NCBI GenBank assembly: GCA_002205965.3
Contig: NADL03000639.1
Location: forward strand, 186,001 to 250,000
Reading direction: 5' to 3'
Source: Kappaphycus alvarezii
Taxonomy: Eukaryota > Rhodophyta > Florideophyceae > Gigartinales > Solieriaceae
Length of the DNA stretch: 64,000 nt
Part shown: piece by piece, positions 1 through 9,726 of the stretch
How the letters are laid out: each line of letters opens with the position of its first letter
Position numbering within the stretch: position 1 is the stretch's first letter
Translations under genes and position numbers: made by a program
Notes under the pieces: model-generated
The model's input: the letters and a program-made list of their open reading frames with translations, nothing else
The model's database searches: none
What the model was told of the DNA's origin: nothing

Positions 1-355
1 CATCCGAATGTCGACATGTCATTCGCTTGATATGAGAATCGGTAGGGTTGTTATTAGGGACCAGTTTGAATGGGACTTGAACTGTGAGTTGAACAGTCCG
101 GAAGCTTTTGCCGAGATGCTGGGATGTGACTTGGGGCTAGGCACGGAACATGTGGCCGCGGTTGCCCATGCGGTCAGGGAACAGTTGCTTGAGTTGGCCG
201 AGTTTAGAGATAAGAGGCAAAAGTGTGCTGTCATTGAGGAACAGCGCTGCGTGAGAGGAACCGAAGAACTTGGTCTATGGGAACCTACTGTGGAATGTTT
301 AACCGTGGAGGAGAGGGAGAGTTGGAGAGAAAGGAGAGAAGAGAGGCCAGGTTGA
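1..355 (+). CDS. SNF5/INI1-type SWI/SNF subunit, C-terminal part
   Basis: C-terminal piece of the SNF5/INI1 (SMARCB1; plant BSH) core subunit of SWI/SNF chromatin remodellers, cut at its 5' side by the window edge; the frame is open from base 2. Seen: a DQFEWDLN core at about 59-82, then SPEAFAEMLGCDLGLG and an AHAVREQL helix, which is the order of the second SNF5 repeat in animals, fungi and plants. The last ~45 residues are Glu/Arg-rich and I cannot match them. Stop TGA at 353-355. From family knowledge the protein acts in the nucleus and holds the remodeller on the nucleosome. No frame break is visible in this part. A related RSC-type SFH1 paralogue cannot be excluded. Confidence 0.85.
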   Translation, partial: IRMSTCHSLDMRIGRVVIRDQFEWDLNCELNSPEAFAEMLGCDLGLGTEHVAAVAHAVREQLLELAEFRDKRQKCAVIEEQRCVRGTEELGLWEPTVECLTVEERESWRERREERPG

Positions 356-605
356 TGAGGAGGAACAGGGGAAAGGGTGGGGGGTATGCGCGGGGCGCAG
401 CTGGAGCGGGGCGCAGACGCAGCACTTCGAGGAATTGAGCACCCGTATGAAATCATGCCCCATTTTCCACACCGTGCCTTGTCGCCTTTGACATCGGTGA
501 GAATAAATCTTTTGCAATTGGTCCTTGCTTGATCATACTCTTCCATTTCTGTGCCATTGCGACGAGCTCGCCCCAGCCCCATCCCCAAACCCGTTGCAAA
601 CAAAA

Positions 606-1781
606 ATGCTCTCCTTCCTTCCCGTTCCCGTCTTTACACCACGCCCGCAATCTGCGCCTGCATCCCTCCCGCAGCCATCCTACTCCTGCTTCAACCGTCA
701 TCTTCTGCTGCACCAACCCTCCACCACCCCCTTCCCCATCCGATCCGTTCTCCGACTCTGCATGGCATGCCCTCCGTCGACGTCTCACCCTTCTTCGTGA
801 CAAGGAGGAGATTCTCGACCGTAGCATAGCCCACAATTGGCGCTCCGGCGTTTACACCTCTCGCGTTGTCGCCTCTGTCGGAGCTGATTATGTTCGAAAG
901 CTTGCCCTTCATCACGATTTTTTGGCCATGGGGACAGCCTCCGGAGCCGTCGTCTTGTCCCATTTGCCGACAGGCATGCGCGTCGTGTGGAGGAATGTTC
1001 ATGTGGGACAAGTCACTGCTGTGGACTACTGCGAGGGCTGGATTGCCAGTGCAGGGGCCTCCGATAGGGAGGTGATGGTGTTCAGTGTCGCTGAGTTAGA
1101 GAAGGGGCGGTACTGGAAGGAACGCGCCTTGAGCGGCGAGATTGAAAAAGTCGAGGCCATCAAAGGTCACAGGTTGCAGGGCCACGAAGACGTTGTCTCC
1201 GTCGTCAGGGTTGACACCCGGGGCGGCATCGTGTACACCGCCAGTTTGGACGGTACGGTCCGAAGCTGGGAGATTGCAACCGGAAAACCTCTCACTGTGA
1301 TACGTGTTGGGAGCCGGTGTTTCCATGGTTGTGACGGAGAAGGGTTACGTGCTGGCTGGGTGTGCGAGCGGAAGAGTTTTGGCGTATGCGGCCGCTCGTG
1401 GTACCCATTTGATCACGATGGTGTGCCATGCGGGGCACGTCACGGCCCTGGACTTTTGGGACGAGACTCAGCTGATGGTTACTGGCGACTCCACGGGGAG
1501 CATGGCTATATGGTCATTTGCCGAGGCGAAAAAGGTGGGCGTCTTGCCGCCCCACAGTGGGGCGTGTTGGCGATGCGCATGGACGCGGAAAGGTGGTCAG
1601 TGCAAGTCGGGAGGGCTTGGTAGCTGTAACGAGGCTGGACTCGTTGCAACGCGCGTTTGCCATCGCGGGGTTTACAAAGTATCTAGCCAGTGTCGCGTTT
1701 GATCGCACGAGGTTGTTTTCCGACGGCACAAACGATGTTGTCGCATGTCATTCGTTTGACGGGCAAGGCGGGAAGAATTGA
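606..1781 (+). CDS. WD40-repeat protein, broken by three apparent frameshifts
   Basis: A beta-propeller protein of about 390 residues, probably a scaffold or substrate adaptor. Start chosen at the ATG at 606 (CAAAAATG context), giving a Pro/Ser-rich N-terminus starting MLSFLPVPVF; the frame then has to change near 726-735 in a C run. The next frame carries HNWRSGVYTS, often seen just before WD40 repeats of F-box WD proteins, and a clear repeat ending in TASLDGTVRSWEI. A second break near 1303-1310 leads to repeats ending VTGDSTGSMAIWSF, and a third near 1588-1596 to KVVSASREGLVAV and the stop at 1779-1781. All reading frames join without loss of protein sense, so indel errors are likelier than a pseudogene. 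I see no convincing F-box; the partner is unknown. Confidence 0.7.
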
Positions 1782-1792
1782 CAGAAATGGTG

Positions 1793-3871
1793 TCACCCGT
1801 GTTTATTTTGAGGGAGACTACGTCGTCGACCGACACTCTTGCTACAGGCCATGACAGGCCAGCAGCAAGCGATCAGTTTCTTCTTCTTGTAGCGCGCTGT
1901 CGTTGCGCACCGCGCGACTTTCCCTTGGCGATGGTCGTTGAGGATTTCCGGTCTTCCACTGGACGCGCACTGGCGCCTCTTCTTCCTTCCGTCGAGGCAA
2001 AGCATGATCGACTTGATCGCCACAACGTCGATCAGGCCGTGGATGTGCAGGGCACGCAAAAACCCAACAAACTGCAGGCGCAGACGCTTTTGAGCCACGA
2101 GCGGGCCGTACTCAAGGGCAAACAACTCGAGGGCGTACCGCGTGTATCGCTCAGCATAGACTGATGGTATAGGATAGTTTTCGTGACTATACTTGTTCCA
2201 CATCATCCACAAGAGCTTCTCCTTGGGCGTGGCTTCCTCCAGGCTGCGGATGCGCTCAACAGACAAGTCGAGTCGCCAGGAGTGGTCGACTTCGTCCTCC
2301 GAGTCCGGATCATCCTGGTCAAAATGCTCCTCCTTTGCCTCGCTGACACTTACAATGTGAAACAGCTTGAGATGGCCAAGTGCATCCTTGTAGTTGAAGG
2401 TCTGCGGGCGCGGCACAGTAGCCATATCGAGCATTGGTGGTAACTCTGGGCCACGCTCCCCCTCGACCTGGCGGTCCGTCATCTTCTTTCTAAACGCCAT
2501 GTCACAAAACTCGCTGCAAAACTTGGTGTTTGCGTAGCGCTTGTCGGCATGACTATGTCGCGGCCTAGCACAGTACTTGCACGTATCGCGCAAATCGGCT
2601 TGTATGACTTGTGCAAAGTTATCGTTCTCTTCGTCCGAGTCTGTGGAATTGCCATCGGTAGGCTGGCTTTCGCGGTTTGCAAGGGACTTGCGCTTTTCAG
2701 AAATGGAGACGTTGGCCATGTGACGCTCCATTTCATCGCCGTGTGTGGGTGTCGCCGGAGAGGGTGCGAAACCTCCCCGCGGGGTTTGCATAGACACTGA
2801 TGGTGTCATCGTCAGTGTTTGGAGTCCAGTTGCCGTGGGTATCGATGTTGCCGACGCGTCGGTTGGTGCTCTCCTCGACGCCGACGACATCAAACTCGAG
2901 AACCATGGGAAGGTCGCCCGAGTTGCCATACCTGGGGACGCCTTCGACACTAAAACCGAGTTGGTCATGCTCGACTTGCAAATGAGTGACCAAGGTACGA
3001 AAACGAAAGCAGTTGCGATGACACCAAGGACACATAAAGTCATGCCTGACTACACCCTCCCAATCCGGCCACATGGTGGACTTGTATGTGCATCGAACAT
3101 AGAGCTTTGGCTTTTCCATGTGCGGAATAAGCTGCAGCGGGCGGATGCCACCCCAGAGACGGAGGTTGATAGTAGCATGGATGGGATGATGCGGGGCGGG
3201 CAAGTGGAAGGGCTGAAGGGGTCCGACCTGGTTCCACTGGACAAAGTTGAGGGGCACTTGAACATCCTCGTTGCGCACAAAGGGGTTGGAATTGTGTTGG
3301 TCAATGAGAGTGAGTTGACCCTTCAAGGTGGCCGGGAATCCATTGAGGGGCCTTGCGTCGGGATGGGTTGAATGAATCTCAAGGACCAAACCCAACCATG
3401 CCGGGAGGGTAGCCATGAGACCCAAAACAGCGGAGAGGTCAAACGAGACTTGAACGTGGTCGGAAAGCGGCTCGACACCCTTTTTTACATGCTCTTCAGG
3501 CCAGACCATGATGGAACAACGACGACTGCCAAAGGACATGGCACCTTGATCATTCCTGACGACGAGGCTTATTTGCAGTTGGACAAAGTGAGGGTTGTAA
3601 GGATTGGAGGGGGAATTAGAAACGGGGTGAGAGGGATGGAGAAGTTGTTGGCTGTGCGAGTGTGGAGGATGCAGAGGGAGGGGCGAATGCGGAGAATGAG
3701 GTGAGTGGAGTTAGAAACGGAGGCCCAGGAAAGGTCCCAGAGATGTCGGCGGATGGTGGAGCGGTCATTTTTGACGTAGAGCAGGTTGCGAACGAGGAAG
3801 GGGGGACGGGAGATGTGTTTGAGTGAGTCGGCGGGGGGTGGAGGAGGAGTAGTGGCGATGCGGTTGGGCAT
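1793..3871 (-). CDS. VEFS-box Su(z)12-like Polycomb (PRC2) subunit, two frame breaks
   Basis: Homologue of Su(z)12/EMF2/VRN2, the PRC2 subunit that supports H3K27 methylation in the nucleus. Start at ATG 3871-3869 (MPNRIATT), followed by FLVRNLLYVKND. A C2H2 finger (C-x2-C-x12-H-x4-H, beginning FMCPWCHRNC) lies at about 3045-2970. A second Cys cluster (CKYC ... CSEFC) lies near 2590-2490. The VEFS box is at about 2290-2080, with HSWRLDLSVER, EKLLWMMWNKY and RYALELFALEYG. The frame breaks near 3560 and between about 2800 and 2740; reading through gives ~690 residues, normal for the family. Convergent with the WD40 gene, whose stop is only 12 bases away. The basic tail after the VEFS box may itself be a shifted frame. 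Confidence 0.8.
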
Positions 3872-4510
3872 GTTTCGTTTTTTTTGTTTTGTTTTGTTTG
3901 GGGTGGAGTGTGAAGGGGAGGGGTAGAGAAATTTCTTTTTGGAGGGGGAAGGAAGGGTGAATGCAACAGTTTGTATGATATACTGTATTGGCGGGTGAGA
4001 TGGGCATGCCAAGGGTCGAACATCGAACATCGACCTGTTGAGCTTTTGTGAATATGGATGGATCTAAATCTGAAATGCGGGCGTACAGCATAAAAGTAGT
4101 GAATTTTTGACTCGTGCTCTTTCGTTTCGTCGCGCTACCGGGCACGGCTGTCGGGTCAAAGGTGCAACCCGCACTTTGCAACGGATCACACTACTGTACT
4201 GTTCTGTACCTGATAAAACTCAAAACTTTCAAAACTTGATCCGCAATTCGTCCTGTCTGGTACAGCACAGTACCAAATGCAGTGCAGTTTCCAATCGAAC
4301 ATCCTACTGCAGTGTACTGTACTGTACGGTACTGTACGTATTGTACTGACAAACAGACAACACCTCTTTCTGTAAGCAAATCCGCTTACAGTCCTCTTTA
4401 CACACTCAATGCTTACACTTCACCGTCCTCTTATTCCCCATCCCACCCCCACCTTCCCCCCATACCCACCAACCTCTGCCATCCTCTCCTCTCCACCCAA
4501 CACACCCAAC
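3872..4510. other. Intergenic region with GTAC palindrome cluster
   Basis: Upstream region of the Su(z)12-like gene. It contains a T-rich run at 3879-3900 just upstream of the chosen start and, at about 4186-4350, a dense cluster of TACTGTAC/GTACAGTAC words described separately. I see no protein-coding signal here on either strand. Confidence 0.5.
4186..4350. repeat. GTAC-rich palindrome cluster 1
   Basis: Seen directly: ACTGTACTGTTCTGTACC near 4194 faces GGTACAGCACAGTACC near 4260, giving an imperfect inverted repeat of about 16 bp. It is followed by GTGTACTGTACTGTACGGTACTGTACG near 4315-4340, quoted in pieces as TACTGTAC repeated. The same words recur at 13.7, 14.87, 31.4-31.6, 40.4 and 46.4 kb, partly inside LTR-like repeats. 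Probably a remnant of a short mobile element or LTR core; a regulatory palindrome is the alternative. Confidence 0.5.
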
Positions 4511-4645
4511 ATGTCGCCAACCCTCCGCACCGTAACCGCCCGCCTCGCCCACTCCATAGAGATGATTCTAGTCCCCACCGCCATAGCCCTCGCCTACTTT
4601 CCCATCACCTCCCGCAAGTCCACCCTCTCCAACCCCACCGCCTAG
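4511..4645 (+). CDS. Possible 44-residue membrane micro-ORF
   Basis: ATG at 4511, stop TAG at 4643-4645. The predicted 44-residue peptide starts MSPTLRTVTARL and has one hydrophobic stretch, EMILVPTAIALAYFPI, flanked by basic residues: the layout of a small tail- or signal-anchored organelle protein. I do not recognise it. The opposite strand carries a competing frame (see the entry ending at 4568), and the region is pyrimidine-rich, which makes spurious hydrophobic frames likely. Only one of the two can be real over this overlap. Confidence 0.2.
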   Translation: MSPTLRTVTARLAHSIEMILVPTAIALAYFPITSRKSTLSNPTA

Positions 4646-5400
4646 CTCCCCACCCTCACCCCGACGTTGCGCCCGCCGCTCCTTAAACCGCCGCACCGCC
4701 ACCGATACAAAACCCTGCACCACCCCCGTCCAAAACGGCCCCACCGTCAATTCTTGAACTACCGCCATCGCTTGCTTGTTCTTGTCGTTGTTCTCCACCC
4801 CGTACTGGATTTGTCTCGGTTGATTTCACACATGGTCTCGTCGGATCCAAACTTGGCTTGCGATACGCGTCTCTTATGCTCTTTGCACTCGTTGTTGTGA
4901 TACCGGGTACGACGTGTAAACCGTGTGGCGCAAGGCGCGTTGCTACGAGTTGGGAGTTGTGCTGCTGTATTTAGGGGATGAGGTGTCGATGATACAACGT
5001 GTGGTGGAAGGATCGGTCGGTCGCACGTGCGCGGTTTGTGTCAAACTGTCGATTAAAAAAGATTGCTTGCAGATTGCATGTCCTCGTAGCCTTTTATTTC
5101 AACCCATCCAAAACTGTCCTCCACAGTGTGCCCACACCCCTCGCTGCGCTACGCTACTACTACGATCCGCCTGTCAAAAATCACCTTTTCTGTCCCGTCA
5201 AACTCACTCACCGTGTACACGTGTGTGCACCCCACCGTTTGGCTCATTGGGGACGTTGTTCCGCAACTGGCGATACGCATGTGCAACAGATAGGCGGGCA
5301 GCGCGATGACGACTTTGCAGGGGATGGTAGAGTCGGGAAGATAAGGGGAATAGAGAATCCATGCTGCGAAAGAGGCGCCTCGGATTCCTTGCGGAGCTCA
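4568..5400 (-). CDS. Possible unrecognised gene in shifted frames
   Basis: The minus strand reads as protein-like segments in successive frames. Near 5360-5160 a segment contains STIPCKVVIALPAYLLHMR and VYTVSEFDGTEKVIFDRRI. Near 4900-4820 another contains ECKEHKRRVSQAKFGSDET and MCEINRDK. Near 4790-4680 a third contains AVVQELTVGPFWTGVVQGF and VRRFKERRAQRR. They could be one gene of about 250 residues with several base indels, lying between eS27 and the Su(z)12-like gene on the same strand, or two small genes. I do not recognise a family. The Gly-rich tail at 4680-4568 is probably a shadow of the pyrimidine-rich plus strand. Confidence 0.28.
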
Positions 5401-5584
5401 TCTCATGCTTTACCTACTCGTTCCAAACCGCGTATTCAACTACCACACCCTGTTTCCCCCTACAACCACCACCACTTGAGACTAGCAAACATCCACAACA
5501 CTCCCGCGCTTCCAACACCCGTCCCGTAAACCAAACCCCGACACAAACCAACCGCAATTCCACACACAACCCCCCCACAAACCT

Positions 5585-5839
5585 CTAATCCACCTTCTTC
5601 CTAAACGAACATCCTCAGTCAACCTGGCCTTGCCGCCGTCGGTTGACACAACACCATTGTACAATCGCCACACACAACCACCGTCTGTGCATGTGAAAAT
5701 ACAGTCGTGATTACATAGCACCCGGACATTTCACATCCATAAAGTACGAATTCGGCGACTGTACCAACCGCTTCAACTTATGCTTGCCCAGCTCCGATGC
5801 GCGGTCCGGGTTGAGAAGATCCGTCTCTAATGCGGGCAT
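5585..5839 (-). CDS. 40S ribosomal protein eS27 (RPS27)
   Basis: Small-subunit zinc-finger protein eS27 of the cytosolic ribosome. Start ATG 5839-5837 gives [12 protein letters not shown], then the invariant [21 protein letters not shown]. After one base indel the frame continues [20 protein letters not shown] and VLCQPT; after two more it ends GGKARLTEG and CSFRKKVD with stop TAG at 5587-5585. The four zinc cysteines are those of C-x2-C (CPGC) and C-x2-C (CGDC). The 255 bases plus three missing ones equal 86 codons, exactly the normal length. All three missing bases fall in G runs (plus-strand C runs at 5721-5723, about 5636 and 5613-5614). For a gene this conserved, sequence error is far likelier than loss. 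Confidence 0.93.
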
Positions 5840-7399
5840 GGTACACAATGACAAGATGCAGGAAACACGAGTGCGTGCGTGATACGTGCCGCGGAATCTA
5901 GGTTGCGCGCTGTGGCTGCGTGCTTGTGCAGTGTCGTGAGATGCGTGACGGTGGGAATGGCGGGCAACTTGTTTGACCGTTGGTACGCGATATGACGAGA
6001 TGGTGTGCTTGGAATCGGATAGGATGGAGATGGGGCGTTGCGGGGGTGGCAGGTGCGCAAATATATGTATCGACGGCGACTGCGGCGGCGTCATGCAGCA
6101 GCTATGTGCTGGCGGTTCCGCGAGTTAGGGTTTGTGTAAGCGTTGGGGTGCTTACAGATTGGTGGGGCACTTGGATTTGGTGCGGTTGGGCGGATTTTGA
6201 GCGCGGTGTTTGATACTGTGCCATGGGTACAGTGCAGTGAAAGGGTGTGGGTGAGGCGGTTGGTTGGTCATTACGTCGCTGCTGTTGAGTAGGCAGTGTC
6301 GTTGAGGGATGTGTTTGACAGGTGGGTGAGGATGGCGAGTTGCATCGCTTGTTGCTCGCCGCGCATCGTTAAGAGTGCTTCTGCGCTTTACTGACGCGTC
6401 CTGCGTTGGCATCCTGTACTGTTTCTTCACTTTGCTTTCGGGTGGGGGCTTGTTTACTGTGCGGTGAGCGGTCGGGGCGCGTGGAACCTGCCGGTCAACT
6501 TGAGCGCTATGCTGCTTTCGTGCAAACCTGCACTCTACACTGTCCGTCAGAGCATGGCATGTCACTACGAACGAAATCTCTCACCGGAGCCGACGGGAGC
6601 CGACGGTAGCAGTTGAATACACCGTTGTCAGCGCGGCTTTGGTCCTCTGTTTCTTGCGAGAATCACTCAAACCGGGGATATACTAGTTGGCTCGGGGTAG
6701 AGGTGTCGGCTCGGTCGATGACGGTTGTGCTTGTCAGTGTTTCATTTAGCGGGAGTTGATGAATCGGTTGCTGATCAACGTTGTATGATAGGCATCGAGC
6801 TACGCGGATAAGGGCTCGCTACACCGAGCCCTTCTCTTTGGCATTTCTATGCTCCCATCTGGTGAGATGAAAGATCGTTTTAGAATTTATCCTACGGCCA
6901 AGAAGAGAAGGATTGCGCTATGCCGGGATCATGCCAATAATGGCCGGGGGAGCGGGGTTCAGCAATGTTATCGCCTAAAAACTGTGATTATATAACAGCG
7001 ACAACCATCTGATCGCAAGCGCAAGCGTTGAATGGGAGACATGGGCTTGCAAGGGCCAGAGGAAAAACGCGATTGACCGGAAACGGGGGGATTGCCCATC
7101 AGGTGTCAACGCGCCAACGGCTGGCTCCCTGCTGTCGAAACTTTCAGAGCGGAGAGGTAACCCGTCTCGTAGATTGCTCTCTGGGCTGGGTAGTGAGACT
7201 TGGGTATCACAGGTTGGTATGCGGGCCGGCTCCCAAGGCGCATGCACACGGGCAGCAGAGGAACGTGCGTGCGATGAGTAGCGTCGGCAGTGATTCAGAC
7301 AAAGCAATCGCATATTTCGTGGTAGCAGAACCTCTCGCTTTCGTCAACGGGTGAAGCGTGTTGGAGGATTTCATGCTCCGCGTTGTACATGCTTGGTGG
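5840..7399. other. Region without a supported gene
   Basis: Upstream of eS27. Open frames on both strands here (for example the 137-codon minus frame at 6152-6565) are His/Pro/Arg-rich and low in sequence sense, typical of shadow frames in GC-rich DNA. I see no recognisable protein, RNA gene or repeat. The eS27 promoter should lie in the first few hundred bases. Confidence 0.4.
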
Positions 7400-7977
7400 T
7401 CTGGTTTTTGCTGTGGACGGGGCTCGACCATTGCACTGGAGGAGGGACGCAAGGCGTAGGCCGCAACAAGTTACCGCGTGCTTGCCTCCAAAGGATGGTC
7501 GGAGGGTTTCGCTCGTAGCTGTCGTGGGACCTGTAGTACTATCTACACTAGAGCGGATCCAGATGAACGCCGGGGTATACTCGGGTAAGTTTGCCATGGA
7601 CGGGGCACTGCCCTCCTCTTTCGGGAGCCCAAGCAGCGTGTGTACGAGTTGTCAAACAGCAGAAAGAATTGTGCTCAACAAGGTCACCCATCCATGCCCT
7701 GTGCAATGCGTTTGGACCCCCCTGGGGACGCATCACCGACTGCGAAGACGGGAGTAAGGCTGCCGTTGATCTCTACGAACGGATTTGAACAAATTTTGCC
7801 TTTATTCCTGGTCAATGCTGAACTATCCACTAACATCTTCGCAACTTGCAGCAAGGTCGTTCCCGCATCGCCTGTAGCGTTGGAAAGACGGTCTGGCCTG
7901 GGAACTTTTGGCCCTGCTGACATGTGTTGAGGAGAGCAAGTTTCACGAAACGTTGAAACCCAAACCTCGTCTCGCAT
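7400..7977 (-). pseudogene. C-terminal fragment of an AIF/FSP1-like FAD/NAD(P) oxidoreductase
   Basis: The minus strand reads MSAGPKVPRPDRL, then RNKGKICSNPFVEINGS followed by LTPVFAVGDAS near 7760-7720. The latter is the C-terminal FAD-binding motif (hydrophobic-FAxGDAs) of type-II NADH dehydrogenase, AIF and FSP1 proteins, preceded by the usual G-x-I-x-V-x-P line. KRIAQGM follows, then in shifted frames LPEYTPAF near 7590, comparable to the Tyr-x-Pro turn of the FSP1 C-terminal domain. The N-terminal FAD-binding half is not upstream, where the HAD gene sits. A GGGLGAGG stretch at about 8140 in another frame could be a leftover of its NAD-binding domain. So either a truncated relic or the surviving half of a rearranged gene. 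Confidence 0.42.
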
Positions 7978-8160
7978 CGTCCAACATGAAAGCGCACAAC
8001 CCGTAGACGCTACTTTACTCCAAAATTTTCATCTGACAAACCGCCAATGGTACTATCCATGTCCGCCTCCCGGTAATAATCCAGTCTTGCGTGCGCAAAG
8101 CTGGTGCGTGACGTACCACCCGCTCCCAATCCACCGCCAAACAGCAAATATCGCACTGTC

Positions 8161-8996
8161 TCATGCTCGTTTCCCTCCGACTCGAACCTTTGCGCGACAA
8201 GCGCGTCGCTGACCACCACTACACGTCAAGACCCAAAACGCGCACCACCTGGAATCCGTCAAATCGTCAACAACAACAAAACCATCGCGCTCCATCTCCC
8301 TCCTTCCAAAGCTACCCGTCAAAACACCGATCGACAAAGCACCCGCGTGCTTTGCGGCAGCCATGTCAGAAACAGCATCGCCAATATGAAACACGCGCTC
8401 CCCCCGCCCGCCCTCTTCATAGCAAGGAAGACGATATCCTTCCTCTCCAAACAATCACTCCCAAACGCCCCGGTATTAAAAAACTCGGCCAGCCCCGCCG
8501 CCCTCAGCTTTGCCGCGCAACTCTCCAGATTACCCGTCGCTAACGCCATCGGCACACCCTGTTTCCGTAGCAACTCTAACAACTCTCTCACACCAGGCAG
8601 TACCAAGGCGCTCAAATCCGGCTCTACGTACTTTTCGATCAGACGGTCAGCTTCTTCAATGGCGTTTGACAAGCGCTCGTCGATGGTACCAGGCTCCAGG
8701 TTGTGGACGAGACACATGTCGCGTATTATGGCACGGTCTGTGGCACCGGCGTGGGGCACGTCGTTGACCTTGGTTTTCACGCCGTATACCGCTTCAACGG
8801 CGTCTTCTATAGCTCGCTTGTGAGCCAGGTTGCCGTTGGCACCCCGCGCCTCGAGAAGAGTGCCGTCAATGTCAAAGGTTACTAATAGAGGCGCGGTCAT
8901 TGTGCATAGGGCGCGGAGGGATTTTGATGCAGGGCGCGCGGAGGTGGAGAGGCGCGTTATGGAGGGCAGGAATGCGGTGAGTTGACGTAGCCGCAT
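8161..8996 (-). CDS. HAD-superfamily phosphatase with organelle-type presequence
   Basis: Haloacid-dehalogenase hydrolase of the phosphoglycolate phosphatase-like group. ATG at 8996-8994 gives ~33 residues rich in Arg, Ser, Ala and Thr, like a plastid or mitochondrial presequence, then MTAPLLVTFDIDGTLLEARG. Motif I is DIDGT; motif II is ALATGN near 8550; motif IV, GDAVSDMAAAKHAG near 8375, is reached after one frame change in the plus-strand C run at 8401-8413. The helical cap lies between motifs I and II. The core ends near VVVDDLTDSR at about 8230. The open frame stops at 8161, but a frame to 8010 (with YLLFGGGLGAGG) could be an extension. Substrate unknown; 2-phosphoglycolate or a small sugar phosphate are typical. 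Divergent from the PaO-like gene. Confidence 0.78.
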
Positions 8997-9726
8997 TTAG
9001 TTTGGGTGCGGTTTTCGGTGGGGCATACGGGAGAATGGGGCAGTTTTATGGTGGATTATGCACGTGCGTACGTGTTGATGAGTGGCGACGATTGCTTGCC
9101 GTGAAGGTGGATTTGGAGACAGGGTATCTCGAGTTGACGTGAATGTCTGTTTGATAATCTGTTGGTCAGGGATAAATGAAACGGTGGGGTGTTGCAGCGG
9201 AATTTCAGGAATCGTATTAAACATGTTCACCGTGAACGAGCACAGGTGGTACATTAGAGCCGTGGGTCGCCACGGATGAGGTCCAGGAAAGTGGCAAGCT
9301 GGGATGGGGAATGAGTCGGCAATTTCTGCGTTGAGAAAGTGCACTGTAATGAGTTTGTTCACAACGCTGTGCAAACTCGCCTCTCAGATCGCATCAATCG
9401 TCAGCAATTCAATGGCTGTTGTCAACATTCCCATTTAGCCCCAAACTGGTGGCTGCTGTTCTACATTGGAAATCTCCCAATATGTAGATACTGAACGCAT
9501 TAAACTTCTTTCTCAACACTGAGACCCGACATGCGTCCTGACCATCCTCCTCTGCATTGATTTACTTTTGTAAAGCTGGAAAGAGACGGTAGCCGATTCC
9601 TTACTGACATTCACCTCAGATACCATTGGCTCTCCAAACCCTTCGACCCGACTCGAGAGCGCCTCTTGTGCATTCACCGTCACCTACGCACCACCCCGTC
9701 TCTGCAGCTCCAGCCCCTCGACAAGT
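8997..9726. other. Divergent upstream region between HAD and PaO-like genes
   Basis: About 730 bases shared by two outward-reading genes, so both promoters must lie here. It also holds a 30-base repeat at 9484-9513 described separately. I see no convincing coding frame or TATA element. Confidence 0.5.
9484..9513 (+). repeat. 30-bp dispersed repeat, copy 1
   Basis: GTAGATACTGAACGCATTAA followed by ACTTCTTTCT. The same 30 bases with two substitutions occur at 15274-15303. Flanks do not obviously align. Possibly an end of a small mobile element. Confidence 0.6.

Noticed and set aside
1793..3371. Several plus-strand frames of 80-208 codons over the Su(z)12-like gene
   Set aside because: They are antisense shadows of a gene with clear zinc-finger and VEFS motifs.
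4999..5529. 176-codon plus-strand frame
   Set aside because: Cys/His/Pro-rich without domain sense; the minus strand reads better in this interval and eS27 is next on that strand.
6152..6565. 137-codon minus-strand frame upstream of eS27
   Set aside because: Low-complexity His/Pro/Arg/Thr composition typical of random frames in GC-rich DNA; no homology recognised.
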